Part shown: one piece after another, positions 21,692 to 33,212 of the stretch
Layout: each line of letters begins with the position of its first letter
How positions within the stretch are numbered: the first letter of the stretch is position 1
Program-made: the position numbers and the translations under genes
The notes under the pieces: model-generated
Database searches by the model: none
Seen by the model: the letters and a program-made list of their open reading frames with translations, nothing else
Told to the model about the DNA's origin: nothing
From: Pachyseris speciosa
Lineage: Eukaryota; Cnidaria; Anthozoa; Scleractinia; Pachyseridae
Length of the DNA stretch: 64,000 nucleotides
Assembly (NCBI GenBank): GCA_016490735.1
Contig: JAEMWC010000194.1
Span: 425,001 to 489,000 of the forward strand
Reading direction: 5' to 3'

Positions 21692-23022
21692 GAGGGTGGT
21701 AAAGGGGGGGGGGGGGGGGGGTCTTGATCACGTTTCACGGGAAACAAAACGGCTGTTTCACATTTCACGGACAATAAAATGGGGACTTCACGTTTCACGA
21801 GAAAAAAAAGCGATGTTCTTAGGGAGTGTACGTAATGTGGCGGGGGGGGGGGGGGAGGGATGGCGTGGAGGTGGGCTGGACTAACTATTAAATAGGATAC
21901 CCTTGGCCCTCCACGTATGTCTTGAAAATAAAGCATGGCCCTTCACAGATAGTCAGAGTAAAAAGGAGGCCACCCCCCCCCCCAAAAAATATTAATAAAA
22001 AACGTTGTAAGTTTCCTTTTGCCTATTTTCCATTGTTTTCGAAAATTTATTCATTCGAAACTGTACAGTAAAGGAAACCCACGAACCCATAACGTTTGAG
22101 ACGTTTGAATTGAGAGTAAAAATGCTGTTTGATAAATGGATGACCCTCCCGCTAGGGATGATTTTTTTTTTTTCGGTGACCCTCCCCCAAATTACTCCAG
22201 CCCACCCTCCCACATGATAAAACATACCATCCCTTACTTTGGTCAGAAGAAGAACTACAGTCAAAGCACTCCCTTGTCTGATGTGTTTTTTTTTTTTTTA
22301 AACTAGTGAACAGTACACAGCCACAGCTTTTGTTAACATCTTTGCTATTCGACCGGTTTCCTCTGATCACACAGACTTCATCAGGGATTGTAACGAGATT
22401 GGTGAAAGAACATGTTTTTTTACTAAATGTTTACAGTACAATGCAAGTTTAAATTAGGGTGTGAACAGCAAAAAAACAACCACAAACAAACAAATGCACA
22501 CAGGATATAAGGTAAGAATGTGCTTGCAGTTATTGTTTAATTTTGGGGCTCATGATTTAACGTGGCAAACATTGAAAAACAGACCTTCTCCTTGTGGATT
22601 AAGGATTTCTTGTTACTGTTTGCCATATAACTCATCAAAACAGTTACGTTTGGTAGAATCTCGCGACCTTCAGAGGCTGTTTCCATTGATGAGCAAAGCT
22701 ATCCCAGACAGGTTTCCATGGCAATCACGGCCCAGGGTCAAGAATGACGTTTCAGATTGCAATGGAACGCAGTATAGTTTGTACTGTACCATATGGCATC
22801 TATTGTTATAATTTCTCTCAAAATTAAAGAAACATGAAACGAAATCACAGTTCACAGTCAATTAAACACCCGATTCTCATTTGACAGACAATTATAATCA
22901 AAAATCACAGATCACGGTTATTACCACAATCACATTTCACGAGGAAAAAAACGGCCATTTCACATTTCACGGGAAACTAAAAAGGCAATTCACGGCTCAC
23001 GAAAATACCCTTTACCACCCTC
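21692..23022. mobile_element. Nested element with CACG-TTTCACGG arrays, ACCATA duplication
   Basis: ACCATA flanks both sides (21686-21691, 23023-23028). The terminal inverted repeat is GAGGGTGGTAAAGGG (15 bp). Just inside each end are several direct copies of 'cacatttcacgggaaac'-type words, plus long G or C runs. No protein domain recognised; the proline- and glycine-rich open frames are products of G/C runs. Confidence 0.75.
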
Positions 23023-24872
23023 ACCATACTCTCAAACCTTGGGTGACAAAATTTTCACCACCTTTTTCCTCATTTGGTTCATAAAATTCTTAGTGGCATG
23101 AATTATATACCCTCTGGAGCTACATAATATTTCATTTTACAGTCAAAGGACATAATAATTTATCATCTAAGTATTTTTAATCCTAAAGGAATGCTTGATT
23201 TGTTTTGGCAGCAGTTTTGGTGGTATGACAAATACATGTATCTGTACAAATGGTGCAAGTAACCACATCTAGATTGGATGGAGTTATGGGACAATGAATT
23301 ATGTTAAATCACTTTGACATCATGCAAGTTATTGCAAGTAGTGTAATGATACAGAATATATACCAAATGGAAAACTTTCAGGGAGGTTGTTAATGGCCAT
23401 GAGATGTTTAGCATCAGTGTACAGCCCACCCATTCACAAGCTTGCTCATTTCTAGACCAAAATTATGACTATGCTCTTTTCCGTGGCCATTTTGATACTG
23501 ACATACACCAATTGTAGGTGAACTCCTTACATGACAATCCCACATAATTCATGCATTACCCAAAATCAGAAACCTTTTCCAGACACACATACTTATGTTG
23601 GTGATGGTCTGACAAAAAATATGACAATGTTTACAAGCATACATATACATCTCAATTTAGTGGCTCATTATAAATCGGGCCTTCATTCTCTAGATACTGG
23701 TTATAAGTTATCTAAATAACAGCTGCACACAGCAGTAAAATTCTCATTCTCAGTAATACAGGACATGGAATGTGGTATCTTATCAGATGACTTTGAGATT
23801 TCACGACAGCAGACACTTTCCTGCCCAGTTTGCATGGGCACACAGTTTCCAGAAATGCACCTGCATTTAAGTGCAAGTCAAGATTGTAAAGAAAAGTAAA
23901 CATTTCATTAAAAAAAGCATATAAGATTTAATCACTGGCATTTTGTCAATTCACGGATACCCCTGTTACAACGATTGTACATGTTATCTAGCCTTTGGGA
24001 TTGTTCACGCAGTGTCATCGGAATGAAATCGGACTCACCAAAACAGCTGCATGGAAATTATGGTATTGCATAACAATAAACAGTGAAAATGTACAAAAAA
24101 CACAGGGAGCAGATAAAATGCGTGAAATGAAAGCGAACACCATGCAGTTGTAATTTTATGGCCACCTTTTCATAGTATGGTGAATATTAATATAGAAGAA
24201 ACGCGGATCAAAACGACAGCAGAGCATGGAAGTATGGCTTCACAGTATACATCGAAAATACAATTAAACACCACAGAGAACAAAGCAAATGCTTCAAAGG
24301 CGATTTCAACGTATTTATTGACCATTCTACGGCGATCTTTTACAGTATATTGAGTAAACAAATGCTCACCAATCCACTTGACCGATTCGGTCCTTGTTTA
24401 CATCGTATTCTTTGCAGTCAAACGAGTCATCGGAGGTTCCAGCATACGGTTCCGTTGCCATTAATCAGTGCATTAATTGGTTCATACTAGTACCGCTCTA
24501 CGTTAAAAACCACATGTTCGACTTCCTCGGCCTTTTTCGAAGAGAGAACGAAAGGTTAAAACGAAGAACTTTTCGACAGATCGCAAAGAATAAGTATAGC
24601 ATTGAGATTGAGCTCCTCATCCACTCGCCAATAGTGACGTCACAACAACACGTGCTTGTTTCCATTCCTTCAATGTAAAGCGCGCGGCCATTTCAGAAAC
24701 GTTTTCGTTTGTTCTTCGGATATTTCCGTACTCCATGTTGTTTTACTCCCTTAAAAGCTCAGATAGGACAATTTCTACGTGATTTTGTATTCCAGTAGTC
24801 CTCTTTAATGTTCGGTCACTTTGAAATGACACAAAGAAAAGTTTTCGAAATTTTGGTTCATTTGACCTTTAA

Positions 24873-26150
24873 ATGGTTTCTTCTAAAAAAGAAATCACTC
24901 AAAATGTTAGAAAGAATTACAAAGAAGATACGTCAATAATAAACGTTTTGTTGTCAAAGCAAGATTAAACTAACTGTCATCATTTATCATGATTTGTTCC
25001 GCGCTTTTTACGGTCTCTGACGTGATCTTAGCAGACACGTTTGTGAGCCAGGGACCGTTTCTCGGAAGCAAATTAACGCTAATGGGCAATTATCAATTTT
25101 CATTTCGCTCACAGATCAAGTTAGAGTACTTTTAAAAGCAAATTTTAGGCTCAAGGTAAGGAAACTCTCAAGACTGAAGTTTAAGTGCGAAAATTGTTTG
25201 GAATACCTAAATTGAACACTAGCATTGATGGAATTTCGAAATATAGAAATGTTTAGTCACGGAGGGATTGTGATGTAGTTTCCGGCGCGTCAAACCTTTA
25301 GACGGACCGTGAAGTGCGATCGGACGGTAGGTGATTCGAGGATTGACTCTATAAAACGCCGTATTACTGTCACCCAAGTGTGAAAAAAAGTACCGGAGAC
25401 ATACTGACGGATGTAACTTTGCGATGGACCAACATCCCTTTCGTCTTACTTGTGCGGTACGGACCCCTTAGACACGAAAGGTGACTTCATCTTTTGTAAA
25501 TATATAGGTTACGTTACTATTCCTTTCTACATATATTTCAAACTTCGTAGCATTGTTGAGGTTATGATTTCGAACTGAATCGTCCTCTTTGCCTAAAGGT
25601 TTGAGGCAGCGCTTTTTTCAAGGGAAATCAAATTTTTATCATAGCTTTTCTCAGTTCTAGCCTGAATTTGCACTCCGGCTATATTTTTCGTCTTTTTCAC
25701 GAGCATACAGTCTTAGTCCAAATACAGGACTCAAGAACAGGTGAAAAACAACGAGAAATTTCGAGTGGAGTTACACAGGTTTAAAGTTGGTCAAAATCCA
25801 ACACGTATACCGTATTGTTTGTTTCATTTCCCTTCAAGCAAAAAACCGCGAAACGATCCGCGGCAAAACAGATATATTTCGTATATTTTCATTCACGCAA
25901 CACAGATATGGTGACGAGGCAAAAAGTTGTTATGATCTCGCTCTTCACTCAGAGTTCAGTGATAAAAGCGATAACGAAACTTTACGGAGCAAACATAACA
26001 AAAGAATACAGCATTTTAAATCCTGAAATCAGTTGTGATCCTGCTAAGTTCAGTTGTTAAAATTAAATGTGTCAATAGTGCATTAGATAACATATTAGAG
26101 ACTGAATATTTATAAAACGTCTGATTAGGCGAATCAATGGCATCAGCGGC
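24873..26150. other. Right part of unit 2, no gene
   Basis: Continues the B1 5' flank beyond the Kolobok-like insertion and aligns with 34900-36770 and 42500-43900. The open frames near 25787-26060 exist in unit 3 but are destroyed by small indels in unit 4, so I do not call a gene. Confidence 0.6.
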
Positions 26151-26639
26151 GGCATGTTGTAAAACGTGGACTGTATTTGTAAAACATGGATTTGTAAAAC
26201 ATGGATTGCATGAAATTATTAGCCACGCTTTAGCCCGTTCCTGAGAGCCAATCTCGTGTGTCTTAACTTGTCTCGTTCACGACCGAAAAGAATTCTGGGA
26301 GCTTCAACCACGCAACGAACATAGAACTCTCTTTCGGTTCATTTTATAGTTTTTTTTTCACACTTGTGTGAAGCCACCCAGTACTACCAGCAAAATATTG
26401 CACCGATGAGTTTTTTTAGCAGTCAAAACTAGACTAATTTGCCTTGGTAGATCCTGGAATCCACTGGAGAACGGCTATAGAGACAACTTCATTATTTGAG
26501 TGGCCATGTTTAAATCAAAACAACTTTGGCATCTCCGTCAACATGAAACCGCCTCTCACCTCTGGTTTCTATCAAAGGATCGCCTCTACCCACATTCTAG
26601 CTTAATGATGCCAGCGTGGGGGCTTCTGCAGTAGAAAAT

Positions 26640-27170
26640 GGCTCAGAAAACCACTCTAAAACTGACAATCGCACTACACTCGAGCCGGATTCCCCTCACT
26701 CGACAAACAACAGTGTTACGCCACCCAAGTCTGGTCGCTCGCTTACGTTTCTCTGAATGCTACGGTGGAGCAGGTGCAGAGATGTGCAAGCAGGTGGACT
26801 TTACGCACGCGCAGAGGCGAGATGTTGTACAAAGAGCGGCTGACTTTACTAGACTTACTTCCACTTTTTCTAGATCGTGAACTCAAGGATTTGATCTTTT
26901 TTATAAATGTCTTTACTGTAGTACTGATTTAGATGTTCTGAATTATGTATCTTTTGTTTCCCATGGTCGTACTAGACTATGTAACTCTTTTAATCTACGC
27001 ACCCCTTTTTGCCTTTTTAGGTCTCGTACTTTAACAGAATTGTTAAACTATGGAACCATGTTTGTAAGCTAGTACCCCCAACCAGGTTTTCCTCGCCTAC
27101 CGCCTTTCAAGTTTTTGTTCGCAAATTAATGAGCACTCACTTGTCACTGGTATATGAAATCAACTACCCT
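26640..27170 (+). pseudogene. LINE reverse transcriptase C-terminal fragment (CR1/L2-like)
   Basis: Conceptual translation from about 26770 reads QRCASRWTLRTRRGEMLYKE, then LTLLDLLPLFLDRELKDLIF and VSFVSHGRTRLCNSF. This is the thumb and C-terminal end typical of non-LTR reverse transcriptases of the CR1/L2 kind, from memory of coral repeats. The frame breaks near 27010, and the rest (about 27011-27170) is readable only with shifts. A (GTTT)n stretch at 27250-27275 suggests the 3' end. It is 5'-truncated, as most LINE copies are, and has no catalytic FADD motif. Confidence 0.65.
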
Positions 27171-27521
27171 TTCACGTGGACACTAGTCCCTACGTGCCCA
27201 TGCCAATCGTAATTTCTTACCTACCCCTTTGGGTCTTTCTTCTTTTCCTTTTTTGTTTGTTTGTTTGTTTGTTTTTTTTCATGTGTTGTACGATAACTTT
27301 ATATTATATGTTACTAGAGGAGTACCCAAACATGCCTAAGGATAAACTGCAAAGGAGTCCAAGACCCAGTATATAAGTAGATCAATAATAAGCTTAAAAC
27401 TTCTCAGCTCAGTATTCCTGGCTTTGCTTAGAGTCCCCCAGAAATAGCGTTCTCTTAAAAAATATTAGCGTGGCTTTTTTCAATATCCAAGTCAATGTCC
27501 GACTACTCTAAATGAAACCTC

Positions 27522-27770
27522 CTGGAAAATCGCGAGTCTCTTAAGCAAAGTAATGCTGATCTCAGCAGCGCAAAAGACACTCTTGTCCTGATCCATGACA
27601 CGGTAGTCACATAGCTTTCGCCCTTCTTTGTAGCAACTAGCTCAGCAAGTCTACTATGGTATCGTTCACATTCCACTGCCATTTCACCTGTCGTGCTGAA
27701 AACTAATGGCGTGAATGTAGCTTGCTCTAATTCTAACACTCGACTAGTGTACTGGCGCTTCTTCTCTCGT
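27522..27770 (-). pseudogene. Retroelement ORF C-terminal fragment, second LINE family
   Basis: The - strand frame has [20 protein letters not shown], then [17 protein letters not shown] and [21 protein letters not shown] know this tail from the ends of non-LTR retrotransposon ORF2-like proteins in cnidarians, following the reverse transcriptase. Upstream on the same strand is a microsatellite (27780-27848), so the RT itself is absent. It ends with a stop at 27522. It is unrelated to the LINE relic just to the left, which lies on the other strand. Confidence 0.65.
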
Positions 27771-27777
27771 CTTCTCT

Positions 27778-27814
27778 CTATAATAATAGTAATAATAACA
27801 ACAACAACAACAAC

Positions 27815-27847
<33 letters not shown>

Positions 27848-27850
27848 TAA
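27778..27850. repeat. (AAT/AAC)n microsatellite
   Basis: Runs of 'aataata' and 'acaacaaca' triplets; produces poly-isoleucine and poly-threonine frames that are not genes. Confidence 0.9.
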
Positions 27851-28297
27851 AAAAAAACTATTAGAAAGTGACCAACCTTTAACAAAATCTAGGGCACTCT
27901 TACATTTTATGTACACTTTCAGCAAAAATAAAAAAAAAATTCGTATTCAAATTCTTGTGATAAGAGGCTTAAAAACAAGTTAAATGGATCTTGAACGTAA
28001 CAAAAAAAAAAAAAGGATTTGTTTTGTATCAACCTTTTGCGAGGCCACCACGGACCGCGGAACATAATTGTCTTTAGCATGACACTGACAAACAATTTGA
28101 GTAATTGTCTGTATAGTATGACAAACACTTGTTAGATTGTCAATAAACCTTGTAGACAGGGTATGTTAGAAGTCTGCAAAAGCGGATGACAAACAACAAA
28201 AACACCGATCATTCAGCCAAAGTCAAGAGCCGGGAAAAGTTTCTGAAGTTTGCGTTTTAAATCTGATAAGTCGGAACATCCAACAACACATCTGAAA

Positions 28298-28894
28298 ATG
28301 GAAACTGAAAACTCGGGGAACAATTCTGAGTCGTCATCTGTGAACGGAAAACAAAATATCAACAGGCCAATGGGTCAGGAAAAGTGCAGCCTACTTCGCT
28401 TGAGTCCTCTGATTTGTGTCTTGGCTGGATGTATTTTAACGCCGTTGTGGGACACATAGCTTCACAGAGAAACTGTAGAATTGCTGGTCCAGTTTTAATG
28501 GCTATCGGAGGTTTACTAATTCTGTTTATCACATTTTGGAGCTCAAGGAAAGCACGATTGTTTGACGAGATGCACGCAAGATGTGCAGAAGGCGTAAACC
28601 ATAACGAACCAAATATTGAGCATGGACTTTCAGAGGAGGGCTCTAATTTTCAATTAGGCCCAATTCATCAAGTGGATGTTTGGATTTCTTCAGTGCCATT
28701 TGGCCCCGAAATTGTGCCTCCTTCATACGAAGAAGCTGTCAGCGAAACCATTGCGGCAATTGCGGAACACCGAGAGACGAACTGTGGTGTAGCATGTAAA
28801 GAACAGGGACTCGTGTGATTTGGAAAATTTAACCGCGTCCTTTGAACCTTAACTTAAGCTTTGAACTGATGAAACTGCAATAATAAACAATTAG
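28298..28894 (+). pseudogene. A3: type-A PPxY membrane protein, frameshifted
   Basis: It has the METENS start (ATG 28298), but within membrane segment 1 the A1 sequence ACGGTAGTGGG is ACGCCGTTGTGGG, a net gain of two bases near 28441, and the frame ends at 28459. The rest, including membrane segment 2, GPIHQVDVWI and PPSYEEA, lies in another frame that remains open to 28818. Near the end an extra insertion (CTCGTGTGATTTGG) ends the frame earlier than in A1. A stop also occurs in the upstream extension used by A1, which helps to fix the true A-type start. Identity to A1 and A2 is still very high, so inactivation is recent. Confidence 0.85.
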
Positions 28895-30408
28895 AAAATG
28901 TTTAGGCAAGCTTAAACTACCCTTTGCAAACACTTTAGCTAAGTCATGATTGAATTTGACAGAGAATTTTATTGTGAGGGAAAGGGATGTTGCGGCGGAG
29001 GATAATTTAGCCCACTCGAACTCGACGACAAGTTTCTGTAGCCGTGATACTGTTCGGTGGAGGGTAGTTCGCCTTAGGGTTTCGGCGTTGATTAAAGAGT
29101 GTACTCGGATTTTCGTAACTGAAACGTGGCCTAAAAGATTCGCAATGGGGAAATCATAGCCCCTGAGATTTTCGGAAAGATGGTAATTGCTGTTTTGGGC
29201 AGTCAAAAACATCTGCTAGCATTTTCGAAAAGAAAATAGTTCCTTAGAAAGTTCGCGGAAAGTTCATTTCAGCTAGCATTTTCTCTAAGGAAGATTTTGT
29301 TCCCTAACATTTGTTTCAGCTCAGCAGAAATCCGAACAGATGAAATTCTTCTAGCAAACGAAAACATCACTTTAAAAATACTTCAAACACCATAATGTAA
29401 TTGCATTCAGCTGTGCATCAAGTTTCTGCAGCGTTTAGTTGATTTGGCTCGCAGTCAACTTTCGGAAGGCCCCAATTTATCCGGCTAAAGGACAGCAGTG
29501 TTATTAAGGCTTGTAGCGACCACAATTTGTTTTAAAATGAAATAGACAAATAGCCAACAGAGACCAAACAAATGATCATGGAAAAGCCGTCTGTAACGTA
29601 TGCAGAATATTCACGAAGGCATAGGCCTGGAGCGATGCCCATCGCTAATTGATACTTATCATGACAAGTCTAGTTTATTTCCGATATTACTGATTTCACA
29701 GCGAGCCGGCAGAGAAAGTTAAGCTTTCATATATTTCAGTTTTATGTGTGATACATATTCTGTTTGTATGTGTTTTTTTGTGCCAAATGATTTGTAAAGG
29801 CTCTCGGCACATCTCATTCAGTTAGCGCCACGCTTGCATGGTCAGATGGCAACACTGCAGCCTAAAGCGCGTGTTAAACACGTGAAATTTCATGACTAAA
29901 TTGAAATCGCACCGTTATTTACCTCCTACGTGACCAATATCGTCGAATCTTGGTATCATGCAAATCTCGATATGTCTTATTTTCAAACATTTTAGAAACG
30001 TTTCAATTTAATGCGATGACGACGCGACGCTCCAGTCAAATCAGTGTCAAATCTTACCTTAAAAGCTGTAAAGGCATAACTGGCCATAAATTAGTGACAT
30101 GAGTTTCAAGCTTTATTCTCTTTCTTTCTCTTTACTGTTTAACGTATGTTTATGAAGTATGCAAAACTGGTTCACGGATTTGTAAATGACGAAAATGAAT
30201 GACAGTTCGTTCAAATGAATTAGTTTGACGTTAATGAACCTGATCCGGTCTGCGTTCAGTTGAAAGTATATTTTCAGATAGTGGCAGCAAAAGGTGTACA
30301 TACCATCTAACTTCACTCTTATCACCTATATATGGACTATATGCCCCCTCTCGACATATAGATCCTAGCAGCATTGCAGGACATTGTCATTCGGAATCTA
30401 GTTTAATG
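28895..30408. other. A3 3' flank shared with A2
   Basis: Aligns with 11856-13190 and then with 14520-14770 or 16180-16440. It lacks the tandem duplication, the inverted arm pair and the SINE that interrupt unit 2. Nothing coding seen. Confidence 0.6.
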
Positions 30409-30414
30409 ACAAAT

Positions 30415-31227
30415 CAGGAGTGCTCGATGGAGCCGATCTGCAAAATAACCGCTCTGCAGGCCGATTTGGGGCTCGCTGGCAAAATGTTTGCTGAAATAAA
30501 AATCTTGCTGGCAGTGTTATTTTAACGAAATCTTGCTAGAATTTGTGTCCGTAATGAGTCTTACTGGCTGACAGGAATCAAAACACGTTATTTTTGGCAG
30601 TTGTCTTATTTCAGTTTTCCTGCTGGCTGAGAGTATTGAGGGCGCACTTTTATCTGCGTGAGACTGAAAATAAAGTTAATGAGAAACAAACTGTCCTTGG
30701 GCTCGTAACGCAACTTTCAAGAGTCTCAACGTATTGAATAGCATGTGCTGTCAGTTGGCTTCGTATTTTGGTGGATTTTTATCTGCGAGAAGATAGGACT
30801 TCGGGGAAAAAGCTAAAAGTAAACAACACGGGATACAGATAGAAGCCTACTGCCCGTCTTGGGAACGATCTGACATCCGAAATAAACCATTCGACATGCC
30901 CAAAAATTAAGTTAAAATCAATACTTAGCTGCCTGGGTATTTTTCTTTCTTACGCGACTGCAGGCAGGCAAACTGGAAAGATTCCACCCATGCTGGCTGG
31001 CATTTCGTGTTTGTGGCATTTTCAACTTTGCTGGCTCGTTGAGAGACGACACGCTCGTAGCTGGCTGGGATTTTTATTTCTCAAACGTTTTGCTCGCTGG
31101 CATTGAAGAGCGGTTATTTTTTTGCCAGGAAAGTTAAATATTAACGAAGATTGGCAGAGGGACACTCAGCTAGTGTTTAGTACATCGTACGATAAAAATT
31201 CTCAGAAAAGGTCGTTGGGTACTCCTG
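30415..31227 (-). mobile_element. CAGGAGT-ended element, copy 2, ACAAAT target duplication
   Basis: ACAAAT flanks both sides (30409-30414, 31228-31233). It is the reverse complement of the element at 15188-16174 without the 155-bp MITE. Different orientation, site and target duplication show an independent insertion. Confidence 0.85.
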
Positions 31228-31408
31228 ACAAATCGGCCACGAGTTTCCGGTAGCCGATCAGTGGATACAAGAGCTGCGAACTGGTAATTGGAAGGTCAAA
31301 GCTGCAAATTGCGAGAATCACAGGAGACTCAAGAGAAATTTTTGTTCCTCTCTCTAATCCCTCCTCGTTTCTAGCGATGGTTTGTTACACTTCCACTGGC
31401 GAAAAAAG

Positions 31409-31762
31409 ACAGGACCGCGCAGCAAGTTTTCAACTGAGGGGGATCGCTTCGAACGCTTTAGCGTCAGTCAACTGAGTCAACTAAAGGGGACGTCTGGGGA
31501 CATGCTCCTACGGAAAATATTTATATTTAAGTCCTCTGAAATGGCTGGAAATGCATTTAAAACTAACATGGTGTGATAAAACTTATATACTTTCAGCAAC
31601 AAAAAGGAGGTGTTTTAAAACAAGAATAATCAGTTTTCGGTAAAACGTTAAATAAAAAAGTAACTTCGATTTTTTTTAGTATTACTTGCTATTTACTTTT
31701 GAAAAGTGGGAGGGGGGGGGGGGGTTAAGCCCCCCCAGCCCCTCCCTCTGCGCAGTGCCTGA
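31409..31762. mobile_element. Insertion shared by units 3 and 4 (copy 1)
   Basis: Unit 2 has an uninterrupted 'ggcgcaaaaagaacaatg' (about 16667), while units 3 and 4 have about 354 bp between 'gaaaaaag' and 'aaagaac'. Ends are roughly inverted (CAGGACCGCGCAG and CTGCGCAGTGCCTG). A G-run and C-run pair lies near the right end. Short frames here are not conserved. Confidence 0.6.
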
Positions 31763-32002
31763 AAGAACAATGCCTATGTAACTTTTTACTTGAAATATTA
31801 TAGTGCATGCCACGTTTACTTTTCTCCTTTACTCTCTGTTAATCCCACCGGCTTACAACCAATATGATTAACATACTCAGTTGATCTGAAATCTTCAGTG
31901 GTTGAAAAGCTGAGACTTAAGCCTCCTGGCATTAGTTCGCGCCTGGCTCGCGCAAAAGTGTTTGTACAAACGAACAGCTTTTAGGGATGGTAATAACTTC
32001 AA

Positions 32003-32212
32003 ATGGATAACACTCCAGAAAAAGCCGTGGTGCAGGAGATCAGGAGATTCTCAAGATTTAAAGGAGCTAAATCTAAGAGAGCCGTGGCGGAAGGTTCGCG
32101 ATTCCTTCAAGCTTCTATTCTCTTCATTTCTACGATCTTCTACTGCCTGATCTCGATGTCGTGCTCGTTTAATGGGTTAATTTATCACGACATGACCGTC
32201 AGTGTATACTGA
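32003..32212 (+). CDS. Very doubtful small ORF, 69 aa
   Basis: MDNTPEKAVVQEIRRFSRFK starts the frame and a hydrophobic stretch (ILFISTIFYCLISMS) lies near its end. The unit 4 counterpart at 39562 has the same start and first 45 residues but a one-base deletion ('cttctatctc') ends it early, and the unit 2 counterpart lacks the start region. The lack of frame conservation makes coding unlikely. Listed only because start context and hydrophobic tail are shared in part. Confidence 0.15.
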   Translation: MDNTPEKAVVQEIRRFSRFKGAKSKRAVAEGSRFLQASILFISTIFYCLISMSCSFNGLIYHDMTVSVY

Positions 32213-33212
32213 ATTGAAGAGATAAACTTTTATAAAAATGGAACGCACAAATTTAAGTTCCGTTAGCTTTCTTCGTTTCCGCATAAGATGACTCGCGCCA
32301 GTAGTTCGAATCTCCTCATAATCTCTTTATATTTGATGCAAACCAAGAGACAACAGACTTAAACAAAAGTCCATATCTATAACGACCAGCTTATTACATT
32401 TTAAAAGAGCGTGAATATAAAATATTAAGTGATCCTAATGCATTAATAATACCTTCAAACTAAGAGATAATTTAGTATATGCGATGATGTCAGTGTTATA
32501 TTTACGTTCTTTGTAACAAACACAATAGGTGGGTAATTTTTTCCGCCCTCGAAAATGAAAAACAACAATATTAGATTTAAATTTATACACAACGTAGCAT
32601 GGGTTGTTAATCGGTACTTTCGTCTTCGTATTTCGGCTATGGCCAGCCTGCTTCGCTGGTGAAATCCAACTGCTCAGTGATCGCTGATCGAGATACAGTG
32701 TGTATCCCATTATCCGGCAGTTACAATATGAAAATGCAGTTTGATGAAGGTTGTCCGGATATTTTCCCAGCGTTTATTTAATTTTCATTTCTTTAAATCG
32801 AAGTACTTAACGTTGCTGTATCACTCAGTAGCTGCTCTAACTGTCTCGCAGAACGATGAATGATGTAGAATACTCATCGCTATAGTTCCCTTGCGCACGC
32901 GTTTATGGGTTTGATTGCGCTTAGCCGGTTTTGCCGGCTAGTGGCCGGCCCATCGTAGGTCATCCAGAGCTTTCCAGTTCAGTTCTTGCTTCCTGATATA
33001 CCATCTTCCTCTCTTTAACACCAGTATTCATCATATATATTCGTTGGGGTACTGCGATGCACTACATACATAGCTAATTTGAGAAAGTCATGTACGTGAT
33101 GAGGAAACCAACCAACCGTCAAGAAGGATGACACTGAAAGCCGTTTAGTTTCGAACAAGGAATTCTCTACGACTCGGAAGAGAATTACAGGAAGCGCATC
33201 AAAAACGTAACA

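Larger units (their letters stand above)
19736..24868 (+). mobile_element. Kolobok-like DNA transposon, TTAA target duplication
   Basis: TTAA occurs at 19732-19735 and 24869-24872. In unit 4 the empty site ('gtaaattaaatg', about 42502) has one TTAA. The terminal inverted repeat AGGTCAAATGAACCAAAA is perfect over 22 bp. TTAA duplications with ends starting AGG, plus a THAP domain, fit the Kolobok superfamily; piggyBac also uses TTAA but its ends usually start CCC. Near both ends are inverted 'tagtgacgtcac(t/a)' words. It contains a THAP relic (20041-20392) and a nested element (21692-23022). The stretches 20400-21690 and 23030-24860 have no recognisable transposase core. Confidence 0.8.
8930..26150. 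repeat. Segmental-duplication unit 2 (contains A2 and B1)
   Basis: The left flank matches unit 1 from 'agtacacatgcacggg'. The right part matches units 3 and 4 ('tacggtctctgacgtgatct' at 25010, 34920 and 42658). It is the longest unit because it carries a hAT, a SINE, internal duplications and a 5.1 kb Kolobok-like insertion. After about 26150 homology to unit 3 stops and LINE fragments follow. Confidence 0.75.

Noticed and set aside
27503..27983. Long frames spanning the microsatellite at 27780
   Set aside because: Only the part at 27522-27770 resembles a protein family. The remainder is translated triplet repeat.
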